Shown: positions 34,831 through 45,967 of the stretch, piece by piece
How the letters are laid out: the number at the start of each line of letters is the position of its first letter
Numbering within the stretch: position 1 is the stretch's first letter
Assembly: GCA_900095095.1 (NCBI GenBank)
Contig: FMBT01000313.1
Location: 62,001-126,000 of the forward strand
Direction: 5' to 3'
Origin: Fragilariopsis cylindrus CCMP1102
Taxonomy: Eukaryota > Bacillariophyta > Bacillariophyceae > Bacillariales > Bacillariaceae
DNA: 64,000 nucleotides
The notes under the pieces: model-generated
Seen by the model: the letters and a program-made list of their open reading frames with translations, nothing else
Told to the model about the DNA's origin: nothing
Database searches by the model: none
Program-made: the position numbers and the translations under genes

Positions 34831-36726
34831 ATGAGTGATTTGAAACAACATAGACCAGAATGTCATTCATATCCATTAACAATACCAACAAGTGTACCAT
34901 ATAATCTACATGCATCACCACAAATTGTGATTGCACATCGTGGTGCATCCAGTCATTTACCAGAACATACAATAGCATCATATCGTTTAGCATTGGAGTT
35001 AGGTGCTGATTATATCGAACCAGATTTAGTCTCCACCAAAGATCATCATCTAGTAGCTATACATAGTATTGATTTATCTATAACAACAAATGTGGAATCA
35101 GTCTTTGGATCAATCAAAAATAAAACGATATCCAAATATAAAGGCAAGAATGGCTTGGAAGGATATTGGGTATATGATTTTACTCTTGAGGAAATCAAAA
35201 AATTACGTGTGAAACAAAGACTTGGTAGTTCTGAGGAGAGTAACACAGCAAGACGATCCACAGAATTTGATGGTGTATTTCAAATACCAACACTGATAGA
35301 AATATTAGAATTATTACATGATTGGAATGAAAATATACAACCATTATGGTATAATAATAATAATGTTGATGGAAATAATGACAAATCATCAGTAATTCTA
35401 TCCACGAATAGCAACAATAATAATAATAACAAAGAAGAAGAAACGCAACATCCAAAACAACCTCATCATTATCCACCACCACCTCGTGGAATTTATGCAG
35501 AATTAAAAGACTTTTATTGGTTGCTGGAGGATGCTAACATTAATTTATTAGATATATTATTTGATCAAATACAAATAACTACTGGAACAAAGAATAATGA
35601 TGTATGGAATAATGCATTATTAAAAAATATGTGTAATACAAAGATATTATTTGAACATGAATACCGACTCCCACCATTAGTAATCCAATCATTTGATGTG
35701 GAAGTACTAAAGAATTTTACACATCGATGGGATCAAATTGCAGTAACAAAAAATGAAAACGAGAAGTCATCATTAACATATGAAATTAAACCGAATAATA
35801 CTGCTAAAAATGAAAGTGATGAAAGTGATGAAAGTCCTATTGTCTACAATATACCATTACCAACACCACCAACAATATTATTAATAACAAATGAGAAATG
35901 TCATGATGAGAAATTTTGGTTTGATATAGAAGATAATTATCGTGATTACATCAATGGTATTGGTCCGGATAAAAATTGTTTCTTTCAAACAACAATAAGT
36001 GAGAAGAATAAGGATGAGGCAACGCAAACACCGTCCACCAACATGTTACAATTACAATACGTACCAACTATAATGGAAAAAGCGAAAGAAAATAATTGGG
36101 TCGTACATCCATGGACGGAACGTCCAGAAAAACAATTTCTTATAACAACAGATGAAGGGGATGATGAAGTAGGCTCATCAAAAAGTTCACCATTTAGATC
36201 AATTATAGATGAATTAATATATATGAAATGTACAATTGGTATACATGGTATATTTTCAGAATCTGTGGATATTGCTGTTAGGGTTATGAATATGCCATGT
36301 CGTCCAACTGACACTATTGATAGTAATATTGCTACAACAACATCGTGTCCTACTACTACTACAACTGGAAGTAATAGTTTTATCAATGAAATTCCGATTG
36401 GTCCAGTAATATTATTTTCATTTGTTTCAGGTATCTTAACAGCACTGATGATATTGAAATATTGTATTGGTTCTTCCATGTCATCGTCATCGTCTTCTTC
36501 AACTGCAGCAGTGCAACAGCGACCACAACAAAGACGAAATAGAAATAGAAGAAGAAGAACAGGACATTCAGTTTTACCTACTACTAATACAGACGATGAT
36601 GATGATAATGATGATCATGATAATGATTCAATCGTTGATGATAATGATAATGATGATGATGATAATAATGAAGACTATGATGATGATGATGATCATGATG
36701 ATGATACGATTAGGGTAGTAGTGTAG
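34831..36726 (+). CDS. Glycerophosphodiester phosphodiesterase, membrane-anchored
   Basis: This is a 631-aa protein with a GDPD (GlpQ-like) TIM-barrel domain. The active-site signature is visible: HRG at 36-38, PEHT with Glu45, IEPD with Glu63 and Asp65, and AIHS with His78. FQIPTLIEILELL and the metal-ligand Glu in YAELK come further on. The family hydrolyses glycerophosphodiesters to glycerol-3-phosphate and an alcohol and commonly serves phosphate salvage or lipid turnover. The domain is interrupted by Asn/Lys-rich low-complexity inserts near residues 180-215. Near the C-terminus one membrane segment (about 530-550, IGPVILFSFVSGILTALMIL) precedes an Arg-rich then Asp/Asn-rich cytosolic-type tail. 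No signal peptide is evident. Confidence 0.88.
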   Translation: MSDLKQHRPECHSYPLTIPTSVPYNLHASPQIVIAHRGASSHLPEHTIASYRLALELGADYIEPDLVSTKDHHLVAIHSIDLSITTNVESVFGSIKNKTISKYKGKNGLEGYWVYDFTLEEIKKLRVKQRLGSSEESNTARRSTEFDGVFQIPTLIEILELLHDWNENIQPLWYNNNNVDGNNDKSSVILSTNSNNNNNNKEEETQHPKQPHHYPPPPRGIYAELKDFYWLLEDANINLLDILFDQIQITTGTKNNDVWNNALLKNMCNTKILFEHEYRLPPLVIQSFDVEVLKNFTHRWDQIAVTKNENEKSSLTYEIKPNNTAKNESDESDESPIVYNIPLPTPPTILLITNEKCHDEKFWFDIEDNYRDYINGIGPDKNCFFQTTISEKNKDEATQTPSTNMLQLQYVPTIMEKAKENNWVVHPWTERPEKQFLITTDEGDDEVGSSKSSPFRSIIDELIYMKCTIGIHGIFSESVDIAVRVMNMPCRPTDTIDSNIATTTSCPTTTTTGSNSFINEIPIGPVILFSFVSGILTALMILKYCIGSSMSSSSSSSTAAVQQRPQQRRNRNRRRRTGHSVLPTTNTDDDDDNDDHDNDSIVDDNDNDDDDNNEDYDDDDDHDDDTIRVVV

Positions 36727-36894
36727 TACTTGTTGACGACGACGACAATGACGACAATAACTATCATTATTATCTTCATAAAGCCACACTTTAAACGACG
36801 GAACGAAAATGTATGTAACACGCACAATTTTTTGACACAAGTGTTTTGATTGAAGGACATGATATCTATTTTTATTTTATTGAATTGCATTACA

Positions 36895-38070
36895 TTACAG
36901 ACCTGCCGATGCCGATGTCGATGTCGATGTCGATTCATTCAACGTAACAGTTCGTTTCCCATCTCCTCCTATTTCTGTGATAAAATCAAGATGTTTAATT
37001 TGTACACCACCAAGGATACGTTCCGGTAATGTTGATTCATCCTGTCCCTCTACCACAAACATTAGATTAATTGTTAAGTTAGTAATATATCTCAAACATA
37101 ATTTGGTGATTGAATTTGCAATTGTATTACTGGATATGTCAATAATAACTTCTAGATATCTTTCATCTTGTACATAATATTGTGTCATTTCTTTCCCTAA
37201 TATTGTTGGTGTTGTTCCAACAGCATGTTTAATAATATAATTCCCTTCCACAACATGTGGAATTAATTTTAATGTTTTATTCCGATATTCATTAATATCA
37301 TTATCAGTATTACCAAATATATATTTATTCATAACGCGTCCAAATGGTGTTGTACATTGTTGAATATCATTCATTTGTTCTTTATCGACACCAAAATAAA
37401 ATACTGCATGATAAAATAATCCACCACTACTATTATCATTATTATCTGCTGCTTTTGGTATACACAGATTTATAGCAAATACAAATTCTGGAAGTGGTAG
37501 TTCATCATTATTTTTGAGGACATCATCAGTGGTAGTAGTGTCGTCTTCGTTGTTTCCTTCTTCTCTTTCACGTTGTAATGCAATTTGTATACGTTCATTG
37601 GGATGTTTACACATACCACTGTACATAGGTGTGTCAACATTAATGAGATCAACAGCAAATAATTGGAATGCAGATTCTGTTGATGGTTGTTTGATCTTAT
37701 CTTTGATATATGTTTTACCTCGTATAGAATATCTTTCTGCTTGTGGTTTCGACCATGCCTCTGATCGAAGCATAGGTGGAAGAGGAATATGATGAATGTT
37801 GCTGTTTTGTTGTTTGGATGAGGTTGTTGATGGTACGGTTGTAGTGCATTTATCATCGTCGTCGTCGTCGTCATCATCATCATCGTCGTCGTCATCATCA
37901 TCATCTTCATCATCGTCGTCCGATGATGATAGGGAAGTAGTGGTTACCGAATCATTATGTTCATCTCCAATAAAGTTTTTCATGTCACTAGTCGTAGTAC
38001 TCGTAGTACGCGTAGTAGTATTAATATTTTCAATAGGGCTGACAGAACAGTCTTTCGTATTAGAAATCAT
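36895..38070 (-). CDS. EDR2_C (DUF1336) domain protein
   Basis: This is a 391-aa protein. Residues 1-90 are Ser/Thr-rich with a run of about 18 Asp. The rest matches the EDR2 C-terminal domain pattern: RSEAWSKP, YSIRGKTYIKDKIKQPS, FQLFAVDLI, EFVFAINLCIP, YRNKTLKLIPHVVEGNYII, HAVGTTPTILGK and YLEVIIDISSN. In plants this domain follows PH and START domains and is linked to membrane lipid binding and defence signalling. Here it stands alone without PH or START. It is convergent with the GDPD gene (168 bp apart). Function beyond lipid/membrane association is unknown. Confidence 0.85.
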   Translation of the reverse strand: MISNTKDCSVSPIENINTTTRTTSTTTSDMKNFIGDEHNDSVTTTSLSSSDDDDEDDDDDDDDDDDDDDDDDDKCTTTVPSTTSSKQQNSNIHHIPLPPMLRSEAWSKPQAERYSIRGKTYIKDKIKQPSTESAFQLFAVDLINVDTPMYSGMCKHPNERIQIALQREREEGNNEDDTTTTDDVLKNNDELPLPEFVFAINLCIPKAADNNDNSSGGLFYHAVFYFGVDKEQMNDIQQCTTPFGRVMNKYIFGNTDNDINEYRNKTLKLIPHVVEGNYIIKHAVGTTPTILGKEMTQYYVQDERYLEVIIDISSNTIANSITKLCLRYITNLTINLMFVVEGQDESTLPERILGGVQIKHLDFITEIGGDGKRTVTLNESTSTSTSASAGL

Positions 38071-38805
38071 GGTAATAGTAAGTAGTAAGGATTAAGTTGT
38101 TGTTGTTGTTGCTTGATTGTTTGTTGTTTGTTTGCTTGCTTGTGATATGTTATTTTTGTGAGAAGAATAGACAAACGATGAGCGATGTGGAAAAATGGTT
38201 AAGTCGTGATGCGAGAATTTGCAAAAAAGAGCAGCATGATGAGGTGATCATGAGTTGAAAAAGTGAAAGAAAAGTTTCCGCGTTTCCGCACGAATGAAAA
38301 ATGTTGTACTGAATATTGCACGGCGTACTGTATTTCGTATTTCACTTGAAATGTTTGCTTTCCTTTCATTCACGCCAAAAGGCACTTGTGCTTCTGTTTG
38401 GACCATGTTCACCCTACCGGTAGAGTGTCTCGGTGAATTAAATTTCCGTTGAATAAAAAGAAACTAATTTATTCAATTTGTGCGGTGAGAATGCGGTGGG
38501 GAGTGGGGAGAGGAGAGACAAGGCTAATAGTAGTTATTTGTCTATAGTCCTAATTGTACTATGATTTATTTTATCTTACTGTATATTAAATTCTATATTA
38601 TCTAGTAGATTATAAGTTCATTATTAGGTTATATTAAAATATATAATATATAGATATATTTATATAGTCTATTTTGGATTGATGGATTCGTTTCAATCGT
38701 TTAAGTTATGGATGTGTACAAACCGTACCGTACACCGTACGCGTACTCGGTCCGTTGCATATATATATATATATATCACACTTTTTTTTATGGTATATAA
38801 TATAA
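38071..38805. other. Intergenic region
   Basis: Contains TTG-repeat leader sequence near 38095-38110, AT-rich stretches at 38570-38670 and a (TA)n tract at 38759-38776. No gene is supported. Confidence 0.4.
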
Positions 38806-40095
38806 TCAACGTACTGCTGTCTCGTTTGTTGTTGTAGTACTACTGATAATATTGTTATTGCTGTTGGCACAACATGGTGTATTGGTGTTATTGGAAGTAG
38901 TTGTTGCAACAGTACAAGTATCTGTTGTTGTTGTTGCAGCATTAGCATCATTCACATTTGTTGTATATCCAGTCAATGATATTCTTTTCAGTGTATTCAG
39001 ATCGGTTGAATTATTATTATTATTAGTAGTAGTATCAAGTGCAGTTAAATCAGATGTACTATGTGAACCATTCCCACCTAATATTTTTGGAATACCAATA
39101 TGTAATACTGGTAATGGTTCAATACATACATTTTTAATAACTTTTGTTTTTCTTGTTTTCTTAATTGATTTTGATACAAGATGTTGTATAACACGTACTG
39201 CACTAATAAATCCTGTTTGTAATAAATGTTTACATAATTTTGATTTTGTATTAAAATATACAACATCATAATCTGGATTACATGCGGTTGACCATTCTTT
39301 CCCAAAACTATGTATTCGTTTTGTCATATGATAATCAGAACCACCATCAGATGTTGCTGGATACATTAATGGTGGTGCATTATCCACGAATGAATATGCT
39401 AATATACCATCAAGATTTTTAATTTCCACAGTATTGGAACCAATATCAATATCAAATGTTGTTGTTAAATCATCATATAAACGTTGTGCTTCACGTCCTG
39501 AACGATAACCAATTGTACAATACATAACAATTGTTGGTGTACCACAACGTAATTGTTTTCCTTCAAAACCATGTACATATTTATTAATCCATCGTATTGT
39601 TTCTAAATCATCCATGGAACATGCACCAGGTATTGTACTAACAGTACGTTCTGATTTCGATCGTACATCTACTAATAATAATGGACCACTCACTTTATTT
39701 CTTCTTGCGGAGGATTCCGGTGAATTGGATTGCGATGCATGTTCTTCACTATCAATACTAGAGGAGGAGGATTGTGAATCACGTTCATCATCCTCACGAT
39801 CTTGTTGTTTCCACCGTTCTACTAATTCTACCGATGTCATGGTAGGAATTTGTGGAAATAATGATTGATATTTGCGTACCATTTTCTTGTTAATAGTCAA
39901 TTGTTCCAAACGAAGTATATTCTTAAGTTCAACTTCTGTATGTTGATTAGTTTGTGTGGATGATAATGCTTCTTTAATAGCTAATTCATCAAACTGTTCT
40001 GCTGTACGTGTACGTGGAAGTTCACTTCCTTCTTCGCCAGTCAAAGCAGCAGTAGCATTCGTCGTCGTCGTCGTCGTAGTAGTAGTAGCCATCAT
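38806..40095 (-). CDS. Rhodanese-domain protein
   Basis: This is a 429-aa protein starting at the first of two adjacent Met codons. A polyThr N-terminus precedes a helical region. The rhodanese-like domain is about residues 140-245: PLLLVDVRSKSERTVSTIPGA, then TPTIVMYCTIGYRSGREAQRL with the candidate active-site Cys in YCTIGYRSG. A further conserved-looking stretch (WSTACNPDYDVVYFNTKSK) and a basic/hydrophobic segment follow. The tail is Thr/Asn-rich. Rhodanese domains carry sulfur or phosphate chemistry on a Cys; the loop length here (C plus six) cannot separate sulfurtransferase from regulatory roles. Single exon. Confidence 0.8.
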   Translation of the reverse strand: MMATTTTTTTTTNATAALTGEEGSELPRTRTAEQFDELAIKEALSSTQTNQHTEVELKNILRLEQLTINKKMVRKYQSLFPQIPTMTSVELVERWKQQDREDDERDSQSSSSSIDSEEHASQSNSPESSARRNKVSGPLLLVDVRSKSERTVSTIPGACSMDDLETIRWINKYVHGFEGKQLRCGTPTIVMYCTIGYRSGREAQRLYDDLTTTFDIDIGSNTVEIKNLDGILAYSFVDNAPPLMYPATSDGGSDYHMTKRIHSFGKEWSTACNPDYDVVYFNTKSKLCKHLLQTGFISAVRVIQHLVSKSIKKTRKTKVIKNVCIEPLPVLHIGIPKILGGNGSHSTSDLTALDTTTNNNNNSTDLNTLKRISLTGYTTNVNDANAATTTTDTCTVATTTSNNTNTPCCANSNNNIISSTTTTNETAVR

Positions 40096-41116
40096 GATAT
40101 ATCCTCTTGAGTAAGTCCGAGTAAGTTAAGAGTTATCTTTTCTGTTTTTGTTCTTCGGTCGAGAGATATTTTATGTGAGGTATTCTTTCGCTACGTTACG
40201 TTACGTTACGTTACGTTGATGTTGATGCTTGTTCCTTTGTTTGAAAGGAAAGTGAACTAGCGCTAGAAATACGGTTTTAGTATTAGTTGATGGTACGGTA
40301 GTTCGTTTTGATTGAATTCTGTCAAACAAAGGTGGGTTTTTGTGTTGTATTATGTTGTGCAATACGGTAAGTTACTTCGAAGTAGTGTATCGAAATGCAA
40401 ACGCGATAAATGGGTTTCGCTCACACTTCTTGTTTTTCAATCCTGTCTTACCCCCACGGGGCCCGGCGGCTTTGCGTACTTTTTACAACAGACAAACTTA
40501 CTTGTGAGTACAGTAGTTAGTGTGTGTGGTGCGCGTTGAAAAAAAGTACAATGTGCTTGTGCGTTCAAGTTGGCTAAGTAAATGCTATCGTGAAAAAGTC
40601 AGTCAAGCTTAAAAAATGAACAGTTTTGAAAAATTATCAACGTTTCACGTACAAAACATTAGTCAAAACATGATGATAGTAAGTACTGCACAGTTGTTAG
40701 ATACCATAAAAATCGATCGTGGAAAACATTGCCGGTGTGTTGAAGTCACTGCGTTGCACATCAAGAGTTGGCCAGCGCATACCTCATGGAGGAAAATTTA
40801 AGTCACGGCATGGCAACAAATGAATGCATTCATACACTAATCGTTGAGCACTCTGACGACTTACAGACACGCGCTTTTCCTGTCCAATCAACACAGCAAC
40901 TAATAAATATATTAACAAAGTACAGAAGAAGGCCGACCGACGGACTGACTGACGAGAAGAAAAAAAAAGGCTGACACAAGAAACAAGATATCCAACTCAA
41001 CACACGCACAACATCTACAAGTATATCTTATCTATTCTATCATCATTAAAACAGCAGAGAAGACGACGCAAAGCGAAGAAGAGAAAAATATTTCGTTGGA
41101 ATAAAAAAGAAAAAGT
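40096..41116. other. Divergent intergenic region
   Basis: About 1 kb between a minus and a plus gene. It contains a (CGTTA)n pentanucleotide array (40193-40217). No gene is supported; short open frames here lack coding features. Confidence 0.4.
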
Positions 41117-41686
41117 ATGAGCATAACGAAGGATGAAGCTGATGCTACTACAGCGGATGAAATTGTCGCAACAGGAACCAATGATAAAGGACAAGCCGTA
41201 CAAGCCGTAGAAGTAGAAGAAGAAACAACAACAACAGGAGGAGAAACAGTAATGAAAGGATTATTTGAAACATTAAAAGAAGATGATAGTAAGGCCATGT
41301 TATCATTTGCAGATGGGTTTCGTGATAAAGTAAAAATATTATTTGAAAAATTTGATATAGATCAAGATGGACGACTGAAACATGATGAATTAGCTAGTCT
41401 ACAAAGAGCAACATCACCAGAAGAAGACCCACTCACAAAAAAAATGTATTTAATGGTATGTCAATCATTAGCATGTCATCCTGATCAAGGGATAAGTTTA
41501 GAAGCATTAAAATTTACATATGCATCCGATGGTGCTGATATTGATATTGATTATGATAAAGTATTTAATAATAATGGAGATGGAAATGGAAATAAGAAAA
41601 AGAATACGAAGAAAGGTAAAAAGGATGACGACGATGAGGATAAAATATATGAAGTCGGTACAAATGGTGTTGATATTTCATCATAA
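41117..41686 (+). CDS. EF-hand calcium-binding protein
   Basis: This is a 189-aa protein. One canonical EF-hand loop is visible near residues 82-93 (DIDQDGRLKHDE, with Asp at 1, 3, 5 and Glu at 12), preceded by the helix VKILFEKF. A second, non-canonical helix pair follows (LTKKMYLMVCQSLAC ... GISLEALKFTYA). The tail is Lys-rich then acidic. The N-terminal 50 residues are acidic and Thr-rich, without a signal peptide, so the protein is probably cytosolic or nuclear. A calcium-sensor role is inferred from the loop. The start is the only Met in good context. Confidence 0.8.
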   Translation: MSITKDEADATTADEIVATGTNDKGQAVQAVEVEEETTTTGGETVMKGLFETLKEDDSKAMLSFADGFRDKVKILFEKFDIDQDGRLKHDELASLQRATSPEEDPLTKKMYLMVCQSLACHPDQGISLEALKFTYASDGADIDIDYDKVFNNNGDGNGNKKKNTKKGKKDDDDEDKIYEVGTNGVDISS

Positions 41687-43065
41687 CATGACCATGATGA
41701 CCATACAATACAAACACGGTGCAGCGTATGTTTACTAGACTGGACTGGACTGGACTGGACTGGACTGGACTGGACTGGACTGGACTGGACTGATCTGGAC
41801 TGTTGGTAATTCTTTGTAAAGAAGCTACGTACCATCCGATCCCTCACAAAAAAGAAAGTCAACCGACGTGTAAAGGTCGGTACTGTATGCGATGCTCGAC
41901 CGTGTGTGTGTGTTTGTGTTCTCTTCATTTTTCTTCGAGAAACTAGTAACTGTTCAGCAAGCAACGACGCACTACTGTATGCTAATAATAAGACGGAAGA
42001 CAAGACATGCCTGTGTACATGTACATCTACTCGGAGATTGATCCTACAGATGTGCTAGAAAAGATAGAAAATGATTTGATTTGATTTTGATTTGATTCGA
42101 TTCCTTCTAACAACTCACTCACTTATTCGCGAGCGTGGGGGATAATAGAATATAAATTTTGAAAAGAAAAAGGAAAAAAAATTGCAGTACACCCATAGAA
42201 TAAATAGTAAGAATTATTTAATGACATGACAGGGATGATACCCGTTAATTTTCTATTTTTTAGATACAATGATTCCCCCTCCGAAACTACATACTTACCA
42301 GTCGGAGGGGAGGAGAGACGTCTATTGGGGGAGGAAAGGGACATCCTTCTTGTCGTCAAAACATTATCACACCAACCGTAGTGCAAGTGCAGCTGAAGAA
42401 TGATGGCATGGCATGGCATGGCATGGCATGGCACTTCTTCTTCTTATATATATAATATATAATTCTTATATATATAATATATAAGCATTAGATAAATAAA
42501 TGGTATGCGTGCTGTGCTACTATAGCTATGCATGACATCCACTGCCTTTTACCTACCCGTTTCTCATTATTTTGAATTTGTGTATTGTATGCCTGTGTGT
42601 TTGAATTTGTGACAATGCTATAGTTGCAAGAACCATTTACTACTGTACAGTACTCCTATAGAATCAATTAGTCTTACCCGATGGAAAGGAATCATACGAA
42701 CGAATATATCAGTGCTCGGTTGAAAAAAGTAGTGTACTAAAGAATAGAATACTGTTATAGATGAAATGTAGTCAAGTTTTTAAGAATAAATAAACGTTTA
42801 TAGGATTAAATAATATAATGTATTGTATATAATATAATATTCTTGAAAAATAAATAAAAGAAAAATAATAGAGCGAGCGAGCGTTGTTCATTCATTCGTC
42901 ATCGAATTATGTTACAACGAAACGCATTCATTCGCTTATGTATATAATGATCGGGGTATGCAGAAGGCATCGATCAACTTCAACTTGATAAGTTAGATCC
43001 GTCGTGTGTATTATGTATATTATGTAAGTCTTGAATCTTGAGTGTGTATTCTCTTGCTTGCCTTA
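41687..43065. other. Intergenic region with pentanucleotide arrays
   Basis: Contains (GGACT)n at 41738-41791, TTGAT-type runs at 42072-42100, (GGCAT)n at 42406-42432 and a duplicated TATATATATAATATATAA segment at 42446-42484. No gene is supported. Confidence 0.45.
41738..41791. repeat. (GGACT)n pentanucleotide microsatellite
   Basis: About ten nearly perfect five-base units directly downstream of the EF-hand gene. Confidence 0.9.
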
Positions 43066-44145
43066 TTAGATTTGAATAAGAAAATCATCCGATGGTGTAG
43101 TAAATGTTGGTTTACCATGATTATTTGGTAAATTAGGTAGAGTGCTAATAACAGTATTCATTACATCATCAATTGCTAGAGAATCAATATTGTCTTGACT
43201 TGCAAATGCTTTAATTTGATTCATACAAATTTTAGCATCATGGATTTGACTCACCAAACTTTCCATATAGATATCACGTTCGGCCTTCACCTCGACGTCA
43301 CATTCTGCATTTGTTTGTGTTGCGTCTTCCGTACAAGCATTGTGGGCTGCTTCTAATTGAGATAACATGTTTTGCATAACCTCTACTGACATACTACCAG
43401 GATTGTTCACACAATCACGAATATCATCCATATCAAAAAATGATACTGCAACAACAACAGATGCAGATGATGCAGATGCAGTAGTAGTAACAGCTTGTGC
43501 TTGCTGTTGTTCATTATCTTGCTTTTTAGTAGCTTCCAAAACAAGATTTTGGACTGATGTCATATACATATTTAATGTCTCGATAGCAGCATCACGTTCA
43601 TCTTTTAATTGTACATCACAGGAAACATTTGTTTGGGTTGCATCTTCTGTACATTCATAATTTAAGTTTTCCATAGAATTTACAATACGTGTGATTTCCA
43701 ATAATGAAAATGCCCATGGTGTTTTTACAATTTCAGCTACTTCATTCATATCGACATAATTCTTCAATGTATCACGCTCCGATAAAAGATTTTGAATTTG
43801 GATCATAGCCAAATCACGTTCATCTTTCACTTCAACGTCACATTCCGCATTTGTTTGTGTTGCGTCTTCCGTACATGCTTCATTTAACTTTTCAAGTTCA
43901 ATATGCATTTGTTTTAATTGTGGTATAGTTAATGACTCAAGATCAACTTCTTCACGATGCATTGAATTTGCTGTTCCGAATACAGCAACATTTTTATTAG
44001 CAGAAGAAGCGTTGTTTGGTGTATACAACTTGAGAGCAGTACGGGCGACGACAGTGGCGCAAGGTCTTATAGTAAATGATGAAACTTGATTATAAGTCGA
44101 TATCGATACAACGAATGCAATAAAGGCAATATTAGAAATATTCAT
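43066..44145 (-). CDS. Plastid-leader protein with a triplicated CTEDATQTN motif
   Basis: This is a 359-aa protein. Residues 1-23 form a signal peptide ending VSS, followed by Phe (VSS-FTIRP). This is the diatom plastid-import pattern, with an Ala/Arg/Ser-rich transit-like stretch after it. The mature part holds three homologous helical segments, each centred on CTEDATQTNxxCDVxxKxERD (near residues 90, 160 and 275). Each carries two Cys ten residues apart. Between repeats are helical, Met/Leu-rich stretches with coiled-coil character and one Gln/Ala/Ser-rich linker. I do not recognise the family. The paired Cys could form disulfides or bind a metal or cofactor; that is inference. No catalytic domain is seen. 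Confidence 0.8.
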   Translation of the reverse strand: MNISNIAFIAFVVSISTYNQVSSFTIRPCATVVARTALKLYTPNNASSANKNVAVFGTANSMHREEVDLESLTIPQLKQMHIELEKLNEACTEDATQTNAECDVEVKDERDLAMIQIQNLLSERDTLKNYVDMNEVAEIVKTPWAFSLLEITRIVNSMENLNYECTEDATQTNVSCDVQLKDERDAAIETLNMYMTSVQNLVLEATKKQDNEQQQAQAVTTTASASSASVVVAVSFFDMDDIRDCVNNPGSMSVEVMQNMLSQLEAAHNACTEDATQTNAECDVEVKAERDIYMESLVSQIHDAKICMNQIKAFASQDNIDSLAIDDVMNTVISTLPNLPNNHGKPTFTTPSDDFLIQI

Positions 44146-45967
44146 CTTGAGAGAGTCTTGGAGAGAGAGAGAGTCTTAGAGAGAGAGAGAGTGGTGTAGC
44201 TTTTCGATGTTGTCGAAAATAGAATTATGACAGAATGAAAGCAAGAGCTACGCAATTTATTTGATTTCGATCTTAATAATCACATACGGAGCATACAGTA
44301 GCTAGTGCATAGTAGGTTCTTGTTAGCATTGTTTTGTTTTCTGTTTAGACCTCGCGAATCTGATGGGTTTCCCATCAACGTCCAATGCATACAGTATCTC
44401 TATTTTAGTGGCGCGAGCTTCTTTTTTTCGAAAATGCAAATTTTGTGGCATTGTTTTGCTTCCGCCGGCTACATAAAAAAAAATTGCGAACACTTACTTA
44501 TGGTTGGTTGTGAGTGCATTGGAAGATGACGTCATTAATGGTAATCCAAATGTTTTAATTGGTTGATTTCGTATATAAGAGGTCCCTTTAGAAGGAGCTA
44601 GCGTGCATTAATTTAGGGTTCTCAGTAAATCAATTAATGTTCGTCGGACAGCCAGACAGAAAGTATGCAATTAATGCTCGAGCTTGAAAAGAGAGCGAAA
44701 GAACAATACAACGAACAGATTGACTGCGAGGTCTACTGTTTTTCAAACAAAAATATTCAACGCCGACGACTCGGAGCGAAGCACAATCCAGTACATCGCC
44801 AACAATTTTGTGCTTCGCTACACGATTGCATGCTGGTGGTTAGTTGGTATGGTATGGTATGGTATGGTACTAGTATGGCATGGTATGGCATTATTAGGAC
44901 CTACCAGCAACTATCTACTAATACTGCACCACCATAATCAATAATAATGGAGACTACTATGCTATCTATCTACCTACTCATAGTAGGAGGATTGGCACAT
45001 CCCAATATTATTAGTGGGAAAAATTGACTATACCTTCTATTCTGCTTACTTACACATTAGGTTTGCCCCAACTAGAATCAACCCAAAAAACCTGTATGCA
45101 TTGTGTTTTGTGAAAAAAGTTCAGTCAAACAATTCTAAGAAGGCCAAAGCTCTTGGGCAAAAAACAAGGGGGGGGGGGGTGGAGGGGCATAATACTTACA
45201 TTTGCTAGTTTTTTGTGTTCCAAACCTACACACACTCAAAATTCTTTAATTGAACAGTAACTGCTTCACCATGTTCTTTGCCAAGTTCCATTCCACAGTA
45301 ACTGCTTCACCAAGTTCTTTACCAAGTTCTATTCCACTTTGTTCTCATATTATCAATGGTATTGCTGTGCCAAGTGCATGTTGGTCAAATGATAAGCATT
45401 CCATATATAAGCTAATATACTACACAATTGAACTGGTAGACAAAATTACTGACAAAATTGGTGTGCACCATTAAGACACACTAACAAACCCTTACCGTAT
45501 TAAAACACACTGAAACCTAGCCTGCCAAACACATCAAAAAGAGGTATTGATCCCTACACATTAAAAAATACTTATACTACCACAAAATCTTGTCTAATTT
45601 TCCACCACCAGACACAAGTCAGGGGGAAATTGAAAATAGCAACACTATACTTGCCTACATAGAGGTACAGTTCAGCTTGCTAGCTGAGGGTGCAATGCAC
45701 ATTGTTGTAAATATACTCCTAGTAGCTGGCACTATAATATCATATAAAACATTGTATAGAAGACACTTTAGTATTTATTTTAACTATACTTCATATTATA
45801 GCAGAAGTAGTTTATTGATATTTATATTTCAAACATAGATACACGTACGCATGTAAGTAAAAGCATCATGCATTCCACAAAAAGATGATAGATACAAGTA
45901 GTTATTAATCTCCCTCAAAAAAAACAAAACCATCTCGAAACGTGGTCGATCCAGTTACATACATATA
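44146..45967. other. Long intergenic region
   Basis: Contains GA tracts just upstream of the previous gene (44158-44190), (GGTAT)n (44847-44886), a poly-G tract (45169-45178) and a tandem ~44-bp duplication (45253-45345). A short hydrophobic open frame at 45590-45838 lacks homology or coding signs. No gene is called. Confidence 0.4.
45253..45345. repeat. Tandem ~45-bp duplication
   Basis: Two units share CAGTAACTGCTTCACCA, AGTTCTTT.CCAAGTTC and ATTCCAC. Unexplained by any gene here. Confidence 0.8.

Noticed and set aside
37796-38095. Poly-Ser open frame on the plus strand
   Set aside because: It is the complement of the Asp run in the EDR2_C gene.
44665-44944. Two overlapping small open frames as a gene
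   Set aside because: They run through a GGTAT microsatellite, overlap each other in different frames, and match no family.
45590-45838. Short hydrophobic open frame
   Set aside because: Composition matches random AT-rich DNA; no domain or splice support.
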